Numbered from the stretch's first letter, positions 26,568 to 35,753 are shown. The stretch is DNA of 64,000 bases from Paenibacillus cymbidii (GCF_004764705.1 NZ_SHLX01000010.1:223824-287823), one strand, 5' to 3'. Program-made: numbers and translations. The notes: generated by a model not told the origin, from the sequence alone.

Positions 26568-27623
26568 ATGAACCCGCTGTATATGGCGCAGAAGCTGTAC
26601 GAGCACTACGAGCACATCGACGAAGTGAAGCATTATTACGGGTTGCTAGCGATCTTCGCCTTGCTGCAGACTGCCGAGGAGAAACAGGACTCGGCGCTGC
26701 TGGAGAAAGGGAAGGCGATCCTCTCGCGGTTCCCCGAGCGGATCGAACATCCGCGGTACAACTTTCCGAGCTACACGATCGGCGGTATTGCCAAAGCATA
26801 CGCGCTGATGAAGGGCTGGATGCCGGAAGCGGCAACGCAGGTCAGGGAATATGCGGAGGAAATGCTGACGGCTCCCCGCGACCGCAGCGGCATCATGTGT
26901 TATCCGTATGAGCCCGAGAAGGAGCTGATCTGGATCGACGTCGCCACGGCGGTTACGCCATACCTGCTATATGCAGGGCTGGCGCTTCGGGAGCAGCGCT
27001 ACATCGACGAGGCGGCGCGTCAGACGTTCCTGATGTACGAGGAATTTCTCGACAAGAGCAACGGCCTGCTACATCAGTGCAAAAACTGGAACGGAGCGGG
27101 ACGGTACTCCGAGGATCACTGGAGCAGAGGCAACGGCTGGGGGTACTTGCCGCTGGCGGAGCTGGTGCTGCGCTTGCCGCGCGATTCCGCGCACCGAGCA
27201 CAGGCGGAGCGCTGCTTCACGGACTTGTCGGCGGCACTGCTGCCGCACCAATCGCAGCGGGGGATGTGGCGGCAGGAAATTCCGTTTGACCACTCCTACG
27301 AGGAGTGTTCCGGCACAGGTTTGATTTTGTACGGTATGGGAGTCGGCATACGCGCCGGGCTGCTCGATCCGGCGACGTATGGTCAAGCCTTCCGCCGCGG
27401 CATTGAGGGGCTCAACCGGCTATGCATCAACCGCGACTTTTCGACGGAGCTGAGTTGTCCGGGGTGCCTCTGTCCGGGGGAAGGCGAGGAGAAGGGGACG
27501 GTCAAATCATACGTGACGCTAAAGCTGCCCTGTCGCGACGAGCGCCATAGCTTCGCGCCGCTGATGCTGGCGCTGGTGGAGGCTTATCGCAACGGCATAT
27601 ACGGTTTGCTGCGGGAGCTGTGA
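26568..27623 (+). CDS. GH105 unsaturated glucuronyl/rhamnogalacturonyl hydrolase
   Basis: This 351-residue protein is of the GH88/105 (YteR/YesR) type: an (alpha/alpha)6 barrel that removes a 4,5-unsaturated uronic acid from oligosaccharides produced by a lyase. The family signature EDHWSRGNGWGYLPLAEL is present, with a candidate catalytic Asp near residue 124 in WIDVATAV. The length is normal and there is no signal peptide, so it acts in the cytoplasm. An AAGGAGGGGCGT ribosome site precedes the ATG. The heparinase-like gene follows 52 bp downstream. Confidence 0.92.
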   Translation: MNPLYMAQKLYEHYEHIDEVKHYYGLLAIFALLQTAEEKQDSALLEKGKAILSRFPERIEHPRYNFPSYTIGGIAKAYALMKGWMPEAATQVREYAEEMLTAPRDRSGIMCYPYEPEKELIWIDVATAVTPYLLYAGLALREQRYIDEAARQTFLMYEEFLDKSNGLLHQCKNWNGAGRYSEDHWSRGNGWGYLPLAELVLRLPRDSAHRAQAERCFTDLSAALLPHQSQRGMWRQEIPFDHSYEECSGTGLILYGMGVGIRAGLLDPATYGQAFRRGIEGLNRLCINRDFSTELSCPGCLCPGEGEEKGTVKSYVTLKLPCRDERHSFAPLMLALVEAYRNGIYGLLREL

Positions 27624-27675
27624 CAGCGGCGCGAAGTGAGTGGCAGGACGAAGATGATAACGGGGGGCAGCGGCA

Positions 27676-28758
27676 ATGGAACTGTTGATACACAACGTCC
27701 GGCGGGTGCGCGCCGAGCTTGCTGCCGCAGGCGGCATCCGGCGGCCGCTATCGCTTGAGCAGGCGGAGCTGCCGCTGCTGTCGGCATTTGCTTCGGGCAG
27801 GGTCATCGCCCGCGACAGCTGGCGGGATCCGCTGACAGTGCTGGCTGTGCAGGGCGGCGGCAGCGAGCCGCAACGTGTCGGCGCGCACTGCCACGAGGAC
27901 GCCATCAGCTTCATGCTCATGCATCGGCAGGAGCGCTTCTTCGTCGATCCGGGTTACTGTTGCCGCTTGCTACAGACGCAGGAGCAAGCACGATCGACAG
28001 CGCAGCTCGGCACCTGGCGTTTCCTGGCGGAGCAGCCGGGAGCAGGGTCGCTGCAGCTCGGGCAACACGAAGCGGGCGGGGACGTATTGCGTCCGGCGGC
28101 GCGGCGCGCCTATAACCGGATCGTCACGCAGCGAGGCGGCGTACACGTGATCCGCTGCGAGGCGTCCGAGCTGTACGGCGCGCCGATCAGGCGGGCGGAG
28201 CGGACGTGGATCGCCGTTATGCCGCACGTGCTGTTCATCGTCGACCGGATCGAGGCGGAGCAGGCCGTGCAGGTGGAGAGCGCGTTCGTTGTCAACAATT
28301 GCGACAACCAGCTGCAGCTTAAAGTCGCGGCCGAGACGAAGCTCGTGCTGCGCCGCGGTGGCGCCGGCATGAAGTTTTTTCAGGTGCATGCGTCGTCCGG
28401 CAGCGAGCCGAACGCGGGCAGGTTGTCCCGCGGTTGGGAATACGCGCATGACCGCAACGACCCGCAGCCGACTCGACCGGGACAAGGAGCAGAAGGCAGC
28501 GCCGTGATCCTCCGCTATACGAGCGAGTCGTTTCGCCGGAGCCATACGATCGTATACGCGGCGGCGATGGACGATACGGATACGGTGCGCCACTGGCATA
28601 TTATCCCGCTTTCGCAGCGGCATTTCTATGTGGAGCCCCCGGCCAAAAGCGGCGGGTATTCGCTGGAGCTTGCAGATGACGATGCGCTGATCGTACATGA
28701 CCGGACAGCCGGCAAGGCGCACCGCATCGACTTGGCGGGCTTTCATCCGTTGGCGTAA
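27676..28758 (+). CDS. Heparinase II/III-like C-terminal domain protein
   Basis: The 360 residues resemble only the beta-sandwich part of heparinase II/III-type polysaccharide lyases: HCHEDAISFMLMHRQERFFV followed by DPGYC keeps the H-x-H-x-D and FVDPG pattern. The alpha-helical toroid domain normally found before it is absent, so the protein is either a shortened lyase or a non-enzymatic relative. There is no signal peptide. It follows the GH105 gene in the same direction, and its 3' end overlaps the opposing AraC gene by 16 bp. A lyase role in producing unsaturated uronides is a reasonable guess. Confidence 0.75.
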   Translation: MELLIHNVRRVRAELAAAGGIRRPLSLEQAELPLLSAFASGRVIARDSWRDPLTVLAVQGGGSEPQRVGAHCHEDAISFMLMHRQERFFVDPGYCCRLLQTQEQARSTAQLGTWRFLAEQPGAGSLQLGQHEAGGDVLRPAARRAYNRIVTQRGGVHVIRCEASELYGAPIRRAERTWIAVMPHVLFIVDRIEAEQAVQVESAFVVNNCDNQLQLKVAAETKLVLRRGGAGMKFFQVHASSGSEPNAGRLSRGWEYAHDRNDPQPTRPGQGAEGSAVILRYTSESFRRSHTIVYAAAMDDTDTVRHWHIIPLSQRHFYVEPPAKSGGYSLELADDDALIVHDRTAGKAHRIDLAGFHPLA

Positions 28759-29636
28759 TGAGACGGCGACTCGCGCGTCAACTTTTTGAACAAGCGGCTG
28801 AAATAGTAAATGTCCTGAAATCCTACCGCCAACGCCGCTTCCGTCACGTTGTATTCGCCGCTCATCAGCAGTCCCTTCGCTTTATTAATGCGGATACGAT
28901 TCTGATATTGGACGGCGGTCATGCCGATGATCCTCTTGAACAGCAGGCGAAAGTGCGAGGAACTGAGACCGGCATGGGACGCCAGTTCGTCGATTGAGAA
29001 ATGATCCTTGTAGTTCGTCAAAATCAGCTGGGTCGTCCGCTCAATCGCATTGTAATGGGCCACGCCGAACTTCGCATGGTCCTGGTCCTGAATCAGCGTA
29101 TGCAGGATATCCATAACGATGCTCTTGCACTTGATCGTGTAGCCGCTGCGTTGGCCGGTCCAGACGTGAAGCAGCTCGGCGAATAGCGCGGGCATCCGGT
29201 ACAAGTGGGGGCTGCGGATGACCGGTTTGAAGCGGTCGAACAGCTGCCGCGTCTGTTCGTTGTGGAAGCGGACCGTGAACGAAACGGTGCAGAACGACCA
29301 CGGATTGTCCGGATCCGAATAAGCAGATCGGACTAATCCTTTCGGCAGAAACAGCAGGTCCCCCTTGCGTACGTGGTGCTGATCGCCGCTCTCCGCAGGC
29401 TGAACGCTGCCGACGTGCTGCCTGTCGTCATGCGCGAGAGGCGGCTCTCCGCCGTTATGGCGCTGCCCTCCATGCACATGGTACACCGCTTCGCCTTCCC
29501 GGCAATAGACGAGCATGTATACATTCGCGTAGGAAATAGCCGTTATTTTCCAGTTTGGATTCGGCTCCCGTTCTGTCATATGACTGATGGCCTCAATGTC
29601 GAAGTCGTAATCGACAAGCAGTGCATTGCCCGGCAT
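28743..29636 (-). CDS. AraC-family transcriptional regulator (soluble)
   Basis: This 297-residue protein has an N-terminal cupin-like sensor region (about 1-170, with GDLLFLPKGLVRSAYSDPD) and a C-terminal AraC double helix-turn-helix (SIDELASHAGLSSSHFRLLF and VTEAALAVGFQDIYYFSRLF). GAGGAG lies 8 bases before the ATG. It is transcribed away from the RraA-like/SDR pair and probably controls the uronate cluster from 24405 to 31211 in response to a sugar. A sequence matching the site at 26327 lies in its own promoter region. Confidence 0.92.
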   Translation of the reverse strand: MPGNALLVDYDFDIEAISHMTEREPNPNWKITAISYANVYMLVYCREGEAVYHVHGGQRHNGGEPPLAHDDRQHVGSVQPAESGDQHHVRKGDLLFLPKGLVRSAYSDPDNPWSFCTVSFTVRFHNEQTRQLFDRFKPVIRSPHLYRMPALFAELLHVWTGQRSGYTIKCKSIVMDILHTLIQDQDHAKFGVAHYNAIERTTQLILTNYKDHFSIDELASHAGLSSSHFRLLFKRIIGMTAVQYQNRIRINKAKGLLMSGEYNVTEAALAVGFQDIYYFSRLFKKLTRESPSHYANG

Positions 29637-29668
29637 GGCTATCGCTCCTCGTGAACGGGTGTCACTTA

Positions 29669-29716
29669 ATTATACAGAAGAATATCATCATTTTGTGCAA
29701 AAACATAAGGTGCACA
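29669..29716 (-). promoter_or_regulatory. Divergent promoter region with shared operator motif
   Basis: On the minus strand TATAAT lies at 29669-29674. The complement of 29687-29701 reads TTTGCACAAAATGAT, which covers the -35 region and matches the site at 26327-26341 in 14 of 15 bases. An inverted repeat TGTGCA-N11-TGCACA spans 29694-29716 and could be read from both sides by the regulator. The divergent RraA-like gene begins at 29739. Confidence 0.5.
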
Positions 29717-29738
29717 AACACAAATGGAGGAATCGCAT

Positions 29739-30445
29739 ATGGATCTGGAGCAGCTTAAGGCGGACCGGGGCGCCAGAGAGCTCGCCCCGTTGCCGATATC
29801 GGAGCAAGAGCTGTGCGACCGGTATGAGGCGACGTTTACCGCAGCTGTCAACGATGTGCTTCGCGAGCGGGACTGCTCTACCAAGTGCTGCCGACCGGCA
29901 TCATGCCGCTGAGGGACGATATGAAGGTGTGCGGAATCGCCTTCACTGTGAAGGGCTCGAAAAACTTGACGCTGGAGAGCGAGATGGAGCAGCGGGCGCG
30001 CATGCTGGAGGAGATCGCGCCGGGCAGCATCGTCGTATGGGATACGAGCGGCGACGACGAGTCGGCGCAATGGGGCGAGGTGATGACGATGGCGTCGAGG
30101 CGACGCGGCTGCCGCGGTGCGGTCGTCGACGGCGGCGTGCGCGATACGAACAAAGTGCTGGAGATGAACTTCCCCGTTTTCTGCAAATACCGCACGTCGA
30201 ACGGAATGCTCGGCCGCTTCCGGATGCTCGGCTGGCAGCTGCCAGTGATGATCGGCGGCGTCTTCATCTATCCCGGCGACGTCGTATTCGGCGACATCGA
30301 CGGCTTGATCGTCGTTCCGCGGGCGTTGGCATACGAGGTGCTGCTGCGGGCCGAGTATATCCGCGAGAACGAGAAGGAAATTAAGCAGATGGTGCTGGAT
30401 GGATTGACGCCGACGGAGGTCGTCAGGAAAGGCGGATATTTCTAA
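29739..30445 (+). pseudogene. RraA-family aldolase/decarboxylase-like gene with a single frameshift
   Basis: The 5' part (MDLEQLKADRGARELAPLPI to NDVLRER) is in one frame and the rest (LLYQVLPTGIMPL to the end) in another. The break lies at about 29868-29880, in a run of three G; one added G would restore RERGLLYQVLPTG. The second part carries the RraA-family VVDGGVRD motif and a normal C-terminus, so the family is clear: RraA-like proteins, which include 4-hydroxy-4-methyl-2-oxoglutarate/oxaloacetate aldolases. GGAGGA precedes the ATG at 29739. It could be a recent mutation or a sequencing error in a G-run. The SDR gene follows. Confidence 0.8.
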
Positions 30446-30491
30446 TCTGGCCCGGGTTTTCATTTTCATTTCATTAGGAGGTGCAAGGAAC

Positions 30492-31211
30492 ATGAATACG
30501 AATCGGCGGCAACATCTGACGGTGGCGATCGTCGGCGCAGGCGGAGGGATCGGACAGGCGACAGCGCGGGCGCTGGCGGCGCAAGGGGCGCGGCTGGCGC
30601 TCGGCTCGGGCCAGGAGCCGGTGCTGCGGCAGCTGACGGAGGAGCTGACGGCCGACGGAGCGACGGCGGCCTATCGCACGGTGGACGTGACGAAGGAGCA
30701 GGACGTGCGCTCGTTTTTTGCTTGGGCCGGCGAAACGTTCGGCAGCCTGGACGTGCTGGTGAATGCTGCGGGGCTGAGCATCCCTGCGCAGCTTGCGGAG
30801 ATGTCGGTGGAGGCGTATGACCGGACGTTCGACGTCAATGTGAAAGGCAGCTTCCTCTGCGCCAAGCATTACATCCCGCACGCCGACCGGGAACGAGGCG
30901 GCCTTATCGTATTTACCGGCTCGATGGCGGCGAAGCGGGCGAACGCCGGTGCGCCGCTGTATTGCACGGCCAAGGCGGCGGTAAACATGCTGTCGCAAGG
31001 GCTGGCGCTGCAGCTGATCGAGCGCAACATTCGGGTGACGACGGTTAATCCCGGCGCGACCGACACCGGCTTCTGGGGAGAACGGCAAGTGCCGCGAGAG
31101 AAGTTCATGACGGCGGACGACGTGGCGGACGTCATCGCCTTCATCGCGGCGATGAGTCCGCGTATCGTCGTGCACGAGATCAATTTCGAATCGTTCGCTT
31201 TCTTCAAGTAA
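30492..31211 (+). CDS. SDR-family oxidoreductase
   Basis: This 239-residue short-chain dehydrogenase has the cofactor motif VGAGGGIGQAT near residue 15, an NAAG-type motif (VLVNAAGLS), and the catalytic Ser with Tyr-x3-Lys (FTGSMAAKR and YCTAKAAVN). A TAGGAGGTG site lies before the ATG. It follows the RraA-like gene by 46 bp and may oxidise or reduce a sugar-acid intermediate of the uronate pathway; that link rests on position only. Confidence 0.92.
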   Translation: MNTNRRQHLTVAIVGAGGGIGQATARALAAQGARLALGSGQEPVLRQLTEELTADGATAAYRTVDVTKEQDVRSFFAWAGETFGSLDVLVNAAGLSIPAQLAEMSVEAYDRTFDVNVKGSFLCAKHYIPHADRERGGLIVFTGSMAAKRANAGAPLYCTAKAAVNMLSQGLALQLIERNIRVTTVNPGATDTGFWGERQVPREKFMTADDVADVIAFIAAMSPRIVVHEINFESFAFFK

Positions 31212-31246
31212 GCAACCCGCAGCGCCTACTCCACAATCGCCCGGTG

Positions 31247-31340
31247 GACTGCAATAACGGCCAATGCCGGCGAATCGCCGTAATTGCAGTCGTTTCGGAC
31301 GATATTGCAGTATTTTTTCAGCTCCCCGCCACCTTATACT
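31247..31340 (+). promoter_or_regulatory. Promoter P1 with 21-bp spaced ATTGCAG repeats
   Basis: ATTGCAG occurs at 31283-31289 and 31304-31310, a spacing of 21 bp. A -10-like TATACT lies at 31335-31340, 31 bp after the start of the second copy. An inverted copy at 31247-31255 pairs with 31283-31291. The 32 bp from 31282 match those from 35640 in 26 positions, and the distance to TATACT is identical in both. This is the expected form of an AraC activator site next to a promoter; the sensor encoded at 33220 is the likely regulator. Confidence 0.6.
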
Positions 31341-31428
31341 CGAAGCGTTGACACGAGGCGCAGCGCCCGACGAATATGGATTTTGAAAGCGTTGTACCCC
31401 CTGGCAACACAATATAACAGGATAAGAA

Positions 31429-33000
31429 ATGGGGTTGGCTGCCAAAATGAACAAGGCAAAACGTGTTGCCGTTATGCTCCCGCTGCTGTCGGCGCTCGCA
31501 ATCGCCGGTTGCCAGACGGGTGGGTCCGACAAGTCGGCAGCTTCGCCGAGCGCGAGCACAAGCACAGGAGCAGGTGCAAGCGCAAGCACCACGGCGAGTC
31601 CGAAAAACGAACTGAAGCCCGTCCATCTGAAGTATTATTTTTACGGCGCGGCCAAGCCGGGCGATCAGACCGTGTATGACGCCATGAACAAAATTTTGCA
31701 GGAGAAGATCAACACAACGGTCGACTTCATCAAAATTCCGAACAGCGGCGACTACACGCAAAAAATGACCATCATGGTGAACGCCCAGGAAGAGTTCGAC
31801 CTCGCGTTCACGTCGCCGAACTATTTCGATTACTACGCCAATGCAGCCAAAGGCTCGTTCGTCGACCTCACCGCCCTGCTGCCGAAATACGCGCCGCAGA
31901 CGTACGCGCAATTCAAGCCGGAAATCTGGAACGCCGCCAAGGTGAACGGCAACATTTACGCCAGCATCAACCAGCAAATTTTCGCCCGCCAAGCTGGGTT
32001 CAACATCTCCAAGCCGATGGCGGACAAGTACCAGTTCGATCCGAAGAGCGTCAAGAAGCTGTCCGATCTGATGCCGTATCTGGAGAAAGTGAAAGCCGGC
32101 GAGCCGGCCGACAAGACGGATCAGCTGTACAACGCGCAAATGAAAAACCAGGTGTTCAGCTACTTCTTCCCGTACTACAAGTGGGAAACGATCGGAGCGA
32201 CGGACGTGCCGGGCGTGGCCGGCTCGGTCGAAGCGCAGCCGAAGGTGTTCAACGAGTACGACACGCCGGAGTTCAAGGATTTCGTCATGACGCTCAGCCA
32301 GTTCCAGGCCAAAGGGCTGATCGCCAAGGACGCATTGACGCGGCCGACGTTCGACTCAGCGAAATATGTGGCGTCGGCAATCGCCACGCTGATGCCCGGC
32401 ATCGAACAAACCGTCAAGACGACGTATAAGGCCGAGCAGTACATTATTCCGCTGGGCGATCCGATTCTGACGACGCCGAATGCCATCGCTACGATGACGG
32501 CCGTATCGGCCACCTCGAAAAATCCGGAACGCGCGCTGATGGTGCTCGAGCAGCTCAACATCAACAAAGAATTGTACAACCTGCTCGTGTGGGGCATCGA
32601 AGGCGTTGACTACAAGAAAGTCGGCGACAACCGCATCGAGTCGCTGCCCGGCTCGACTTATGGCCCGGCTCCGGGCTGGATGTACGGCAACCAGTTCAAC
32701 TCCTTCGTCAGCGGCAACCAGTCGGACGACGTGTGGACGCAGACGAAGGCGCTCAACGATTCGGCGACGGTGTCGAAGCTATACGGCTTCAACTTCAGCC
32801 CCGACAAAGTCAAGACCGAAATTGCGAATTGCACGGCAATTGTGAATGAATACAAGGCCGCCTTCAACACCGGCATGTACGGCGCGGACACGGAGAAGAA
32901 ATACGCCGAATTCCTCGGCAAGCTGAAGGCGGCGGCCGTCGACAAGGTGATCGCGGAGAAGCAAAAGCAAATCGATGCGTTTTTGGCCAAGAAAAGCTGA
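31429..33000 (+). CDS. Sugar ABC transporter substrate-binding lipoprotein, LplA/LipO type
   Basis: The 523-residue extracellular solute-binding protein has a lipoprotein signal with IAGC as lipobox near residue 28, a long Ser/Ala/Thr tether, and a binding domain starting HLKYYFYGAAKPGD. The large size is typical for partners of LplB/YtcP permeases, whose genes lie further down at 35754 and 36704. The ATG at 31429 has AGGA 6 bases upstream; an ATG at 31447 is possible. P1 lies upstream. The regulator gene sits between this gene and the permeases. Confidence 0.92.
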   Translation: MGLAAKMNKAKRVAVMLPLLSALAIAGCQTGGSDKSAASPSASTSTGAGASASTTASPKNELKPVHLKYYFYGAAKPGDQTVYDAMNKILQEKINTTVDFIKIPNSGDYTQKMTIMVNAQEEFDLAFTSPNYFDYYANAAKGSFVDLTALLPKYAPQTYAQFKPEIWNAAKVNGNIYASINQQIFARQAGFNISKPMADKYQFDPKSVKKLSDLMPYLEKVKAGEPADKTDQLYNAQMKNQVFSYFFPYYKWETIGATDVPGVAGSVEAQPKVFNEYDTPEFKDFVMTLSQFQAKGLIAKDALTRPTFDSAKYVASAIATLMPGIEQTVKTTYKAEQYIIPLGDPILTTPNAIATMTAVSATSKNPERALMVLEQLNINKELYNLLVWGIEGVDYKKVGDNRIESLPGSTYGPAPGWMYGNQFNSFVSGNQSDDVWTQTKALNDSATVSKLYGFNFSPDKVKTEIANCTAIVNEYKAAFNTGMYGADTEKKYAEFLGKLKAAAVDKVIAEKQKQIDAFLAKKS

Positions 33001-33219
33001 TCCGCACGGATTTGGGATATAATCGAACGAAGGGGAGGCCGCGTTTGCTCGCGGCCCCGCTTCGCCGCGGATGTCCGTTTACAGCAGCCTCCTGTCCACG
33101 TTCAAGTGGCCCGGGAGGCTTTTCCGCCCTGACCGGCGGGCGGCGCTGTCGCAGCCGCCCCCGCAGGGCTATTCCGCGGCGTATTTGCCGGCTGCACGAT
33201 CATGGGAAGGAGGCGCATC

Positions 33220-35484
33220 ATGTTCGCGTTCGCGGGCAACAAGAAAAGAGCGTCGATGCTCAGCCATGTCAAAATATTCGTTTCCTTCGCCGTCATCGTG
33301 ATGGCCGCGAATATCGCGCTGTCCACCGCCATGTACGTGAACTACGAGCGGCATTCGGTCAAGCTGGTCCAGTCGTATACCGTCGAGGAGCTGTCGCAGA
33401 TCAGCTACAGCACCAACTTCATGTTCGAATCGGCGAAAATGACGCTGCTGCAGCTGTACAGCAATCCCGCGGCGCTGAAGCTGATGAACTACGCCGACCT
33501 GGGCGAGCTGGAGACAGCGTCGCTGCTGCGGCAAGTGGGCATTGTCAACATCAACATGCCGTTCATCAATTCCGTGTACATTTACAACAAGCGGGCGCAG
33601 CGGATGTACTACGACGGCATGGCGTTCCCGCTCGGCTCGTTCCCCGACAAGGACATCGTCGCGAAGCTGCAGACGAGCGGACAAATCCGCAACCTGCGGC
33701 CGGTTCCGCGTCATATTCCGGCGCCGGACAGCTTCGCCGGCCCGAAGTACGACCCCGAGCGGACGAACGACGTGTACACGTTCGTCTTCTATGACAGCAA
33801 CACCGACGAGATCGACAATGCGATCATTTTGAACGTGTCGCAGGAGTGGATGGAAACGACGATCCGGGCGATGGACCCCGGCACCGGGAGCGAAACGGTC
33901 ATTGCCGATGCCGACGGCCTGATCGCGCTTGGCAATGACCGTTACGCGTACCTCGACAACCTGAACAGCTACGCCGACTTCGGCGACATGCTGAACCGGC
34001 GCGACGACTCCGGCTACCTGGAACAGACGATCGACGGGCGCTCCTATTTGATCTCCTACGTATCTTCGCCGATTTTGAACTGGAAATACATCCGTTTCAC
34101 ACCGTACGACGTCGTATCCGGCAAGCTGCAGCGCCTGCTGCTGGTGACGCTGCTCATTTTCCTGCTCGTCACCGTCGTTGCGGTGCTGGCCGTGCTGTTC
34201 ATCTCCCGCGCCGTCTACGGGCTGTTCCGCCGCAACATCAGCGAAATCGAGCGGAAATACGAAGCGGAGAAAAACGCCGGCTACGACAAAAAGCAGCAAT
34301 ATTTGCGCATGCTGGCGACCCGCCGGATGGAGGAGAGCGCGCTGCGCAAGCGGTTCGCCCAGTACGGCATCCGCTTCGACCTCAGCCGCGGCTTCTTGAC
34401 CGTGCTGCTCAAGATCGACCGCTACGCGCTATATTGCGACCGCTATTCGCTGGAGGATCGCGCTCTGCTGTCCTACGGGCTGATCAACATCATCGGAGAG
34501 CTCGCCGGGCCGCGCTTCACGCACGAGGCGGTCGACCTCGGCGACGGCGTGTTCGCCATCCTGTTCAACCTCGACCCGAACGACGACGCGGAAAGCGCTC
34601 TTGTCATGGAGGGGCTGATCCAGGACATTCGCGACAAGGCGGCGCACTACTTGCACCTGTCGCTGTCCGCGGCCCTGGGCGAGCTGCTGGACGAAATCGC
34701 CGAGGTGCCGGACAGTGTCGCCGAATGCCGCGAAGCGCTCGCTTACAAGCTGTTTGGCGGGCCGGGGGCGATGCTCTACGTGTCCGTCGTGCGCGAGCTC
34801 AACAAGATGGACTACACGTTTCCGGAGAAACGTGTGGCGGAGTTGTTCGATCATCTGCTCGCGGGAGACGGCGACGCCGTGCGCATCATCTGCGGCGAGC
34901 TGATCGAAGGCACGCGCGGCCATTCCATCGCCTCGCTGCAGACGGCCGTGCTGCGGCTGGCGATTGCGGCGCAGGAGTTTCTGCGCAAGTACGGCATACT
35001 GGCCGAAGACAACAGCTACGAGCGGTTCATCGACATCGCCAACCGGGCTGCGTCCTTCGAGACGTTGGACGAAATCGCCGCGGCGCTGCAGGAGCGGTTC
35101 GACGCGATCGCCGCCGCCATCTCCCGTTCGCAGGAGAACGTGAAGAAGTACGAGCGCTACAGCGACATGATGGACAAGGTGCACGCGTTTCTGGAGCGGG
35201 AATTCGCCAACGAGCGCCTGGACCCGGAGCTGATCGCCGAGCACCTCGGGATTACGGCCAAATATTTGCGCACGCTGTACAAGAAGACGTCCGGCGAATC
35301 GCTTGGCGAATCGATCAACCGCTACCGGATGGAGCGGGCCAAAAGCCTGCTGGAGCATCCCGACATGTCGGTGCAGGAAGCGGCGGCGCGCAGCGGGTTC
35401 ACGAATATCAACTACTTTTACACGCTGTTCAAAAAATACAACGGCCTCACGCCGAACGAATTCCGCAGCCTCAAAAGCCGCTGA
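33220..35484 (+). CDS. Membrane-bound AraC-family sensor-regulator
   Basis: This 754-residue protein has membrane segments near residues 16-40 and 305-330 around an extracytoplasmic Cache-like sensor, a cytoplasmic linker of about 300 residues, and a C-terminal AraC double helix-turn-helix (MSVQEAAARSGFTNINYFYT, then GLTPNEFR). It should sense a sugar outside the cell and bind DNA as a membrane protein. The ATG at 33220 has AAGGAGG 6 bases upstream; the frame start at 33202 lies before that site. It is flanked by promoters P1 and P2, which carry matching direct repeats. Confidence 0.92.
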   Translation: MFAFAGNKKRASMLSHVKIFVSFAVIVMAANIALSTAMYVNYERHSVKLVQSYTVEELSQISYSTNFMFESAKMTLLQLYSNPAALKLMNYADLGELETASLLRQVGIVNINMPFINSVYIYNKRAQRMYYDGMAFPLGSFPDKDIVAKLQTSGQIRNLRPVPRHIPAPDSFAGPKYDPERTNDVYTFVFYDSNTDEIDNAIILNVSQEWMETTIRAMDPGTGSETVIADADGLIALGNDRYAYLDNLNSYADFGDMLNRRDDSGYLEQTIDGRSYLISYVSSPILNWKYIRFTPYDVVSGKLQRLLLVTLLIFLLVTVVAVLAVLFISRAVYGLFRRNISEIERKYEAEKNAGYDKKQQYLRMLATRRMEESALRKRFAQYGIRFDLSRGFLTVLLKIDRYALYCDRYSLEDRALLSYGLINIIGELAGPRFTHEAVDLGDGVFAILFNLDPNDDAESALVMEGLIQDIRDKAAHYLHLSLSAALGELLDEIAEVPDSVAECREALAYKLFGGPGAMLYVSVVRELNKMDYTFPEKRVAELFDHLLAGDGDAVRIICGELIEGTRGHSIASLQTAVLRLAIAAQEFLRKYGILAEDNSYERFIDIANRAASFETLDEIAAALQERFDAIAAAISRSQENVKKYERYSDMMDKVHAFLEREFANERLDPELIAEHLGITAKYLRTLYKKTSGESLGESINRYRMERAKSLLEHPDMSVQEAAARSGFTNINYFYTLFKKYNGLTPNEFRSLKSR

Positions 35485-35603
35485 GGCTCGTTGTTTTCAC
35501 CGCCTTCGGCCTCCCCGTCCGACCGGAAAGCGCTGCCCATGCACCTCCTGCTCGCCGCAAAACCCGCCCGGAACGCTTCGGGCGGGTTTGCTCTGTTTGC
35601 GGC

Positions 35604-35698
35604 GACTGCGGAATCGGCCGAAGTGCCGGCGTTGGCCATATTTGCAGCGATTTTGGCCGATATTGCAGTATCCGGCGGCAGGCCGCGCCCCCTATACT
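35604..35698 (+). promoter_or_regulatory. Promoter P2 with 21-bp spaced TTGCAG repeats
   Basis: TTTGCAG at 35641-35647 and ATTGCAG at 35662-35668 are 21 bp apart, and TATACT at 35693-35698 lies 31 bp after the start of the second copy. Similarity to P1 extends upstream to GACTGC at 35604 with small gaps. The element lies before the LplB-type permease gene at 35754 and would give the permease operon its own start co-regulated with the lipoprotein gene. Confidence 0.6.
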
Positions 35699-35753
35699 GA
35701 AGCGGCAAGCCGGGATTAACCGCCAAGAATTCGCCAAAAGGAGCGCTGCAGGA

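Noticed and set aside
33028..33060. GGCCGCG/CGCGGCC hairpin after the third lipoprotein gene considered as a terminator
   Set aside because: The stem is short and no T-run follows, so termination is not supported.
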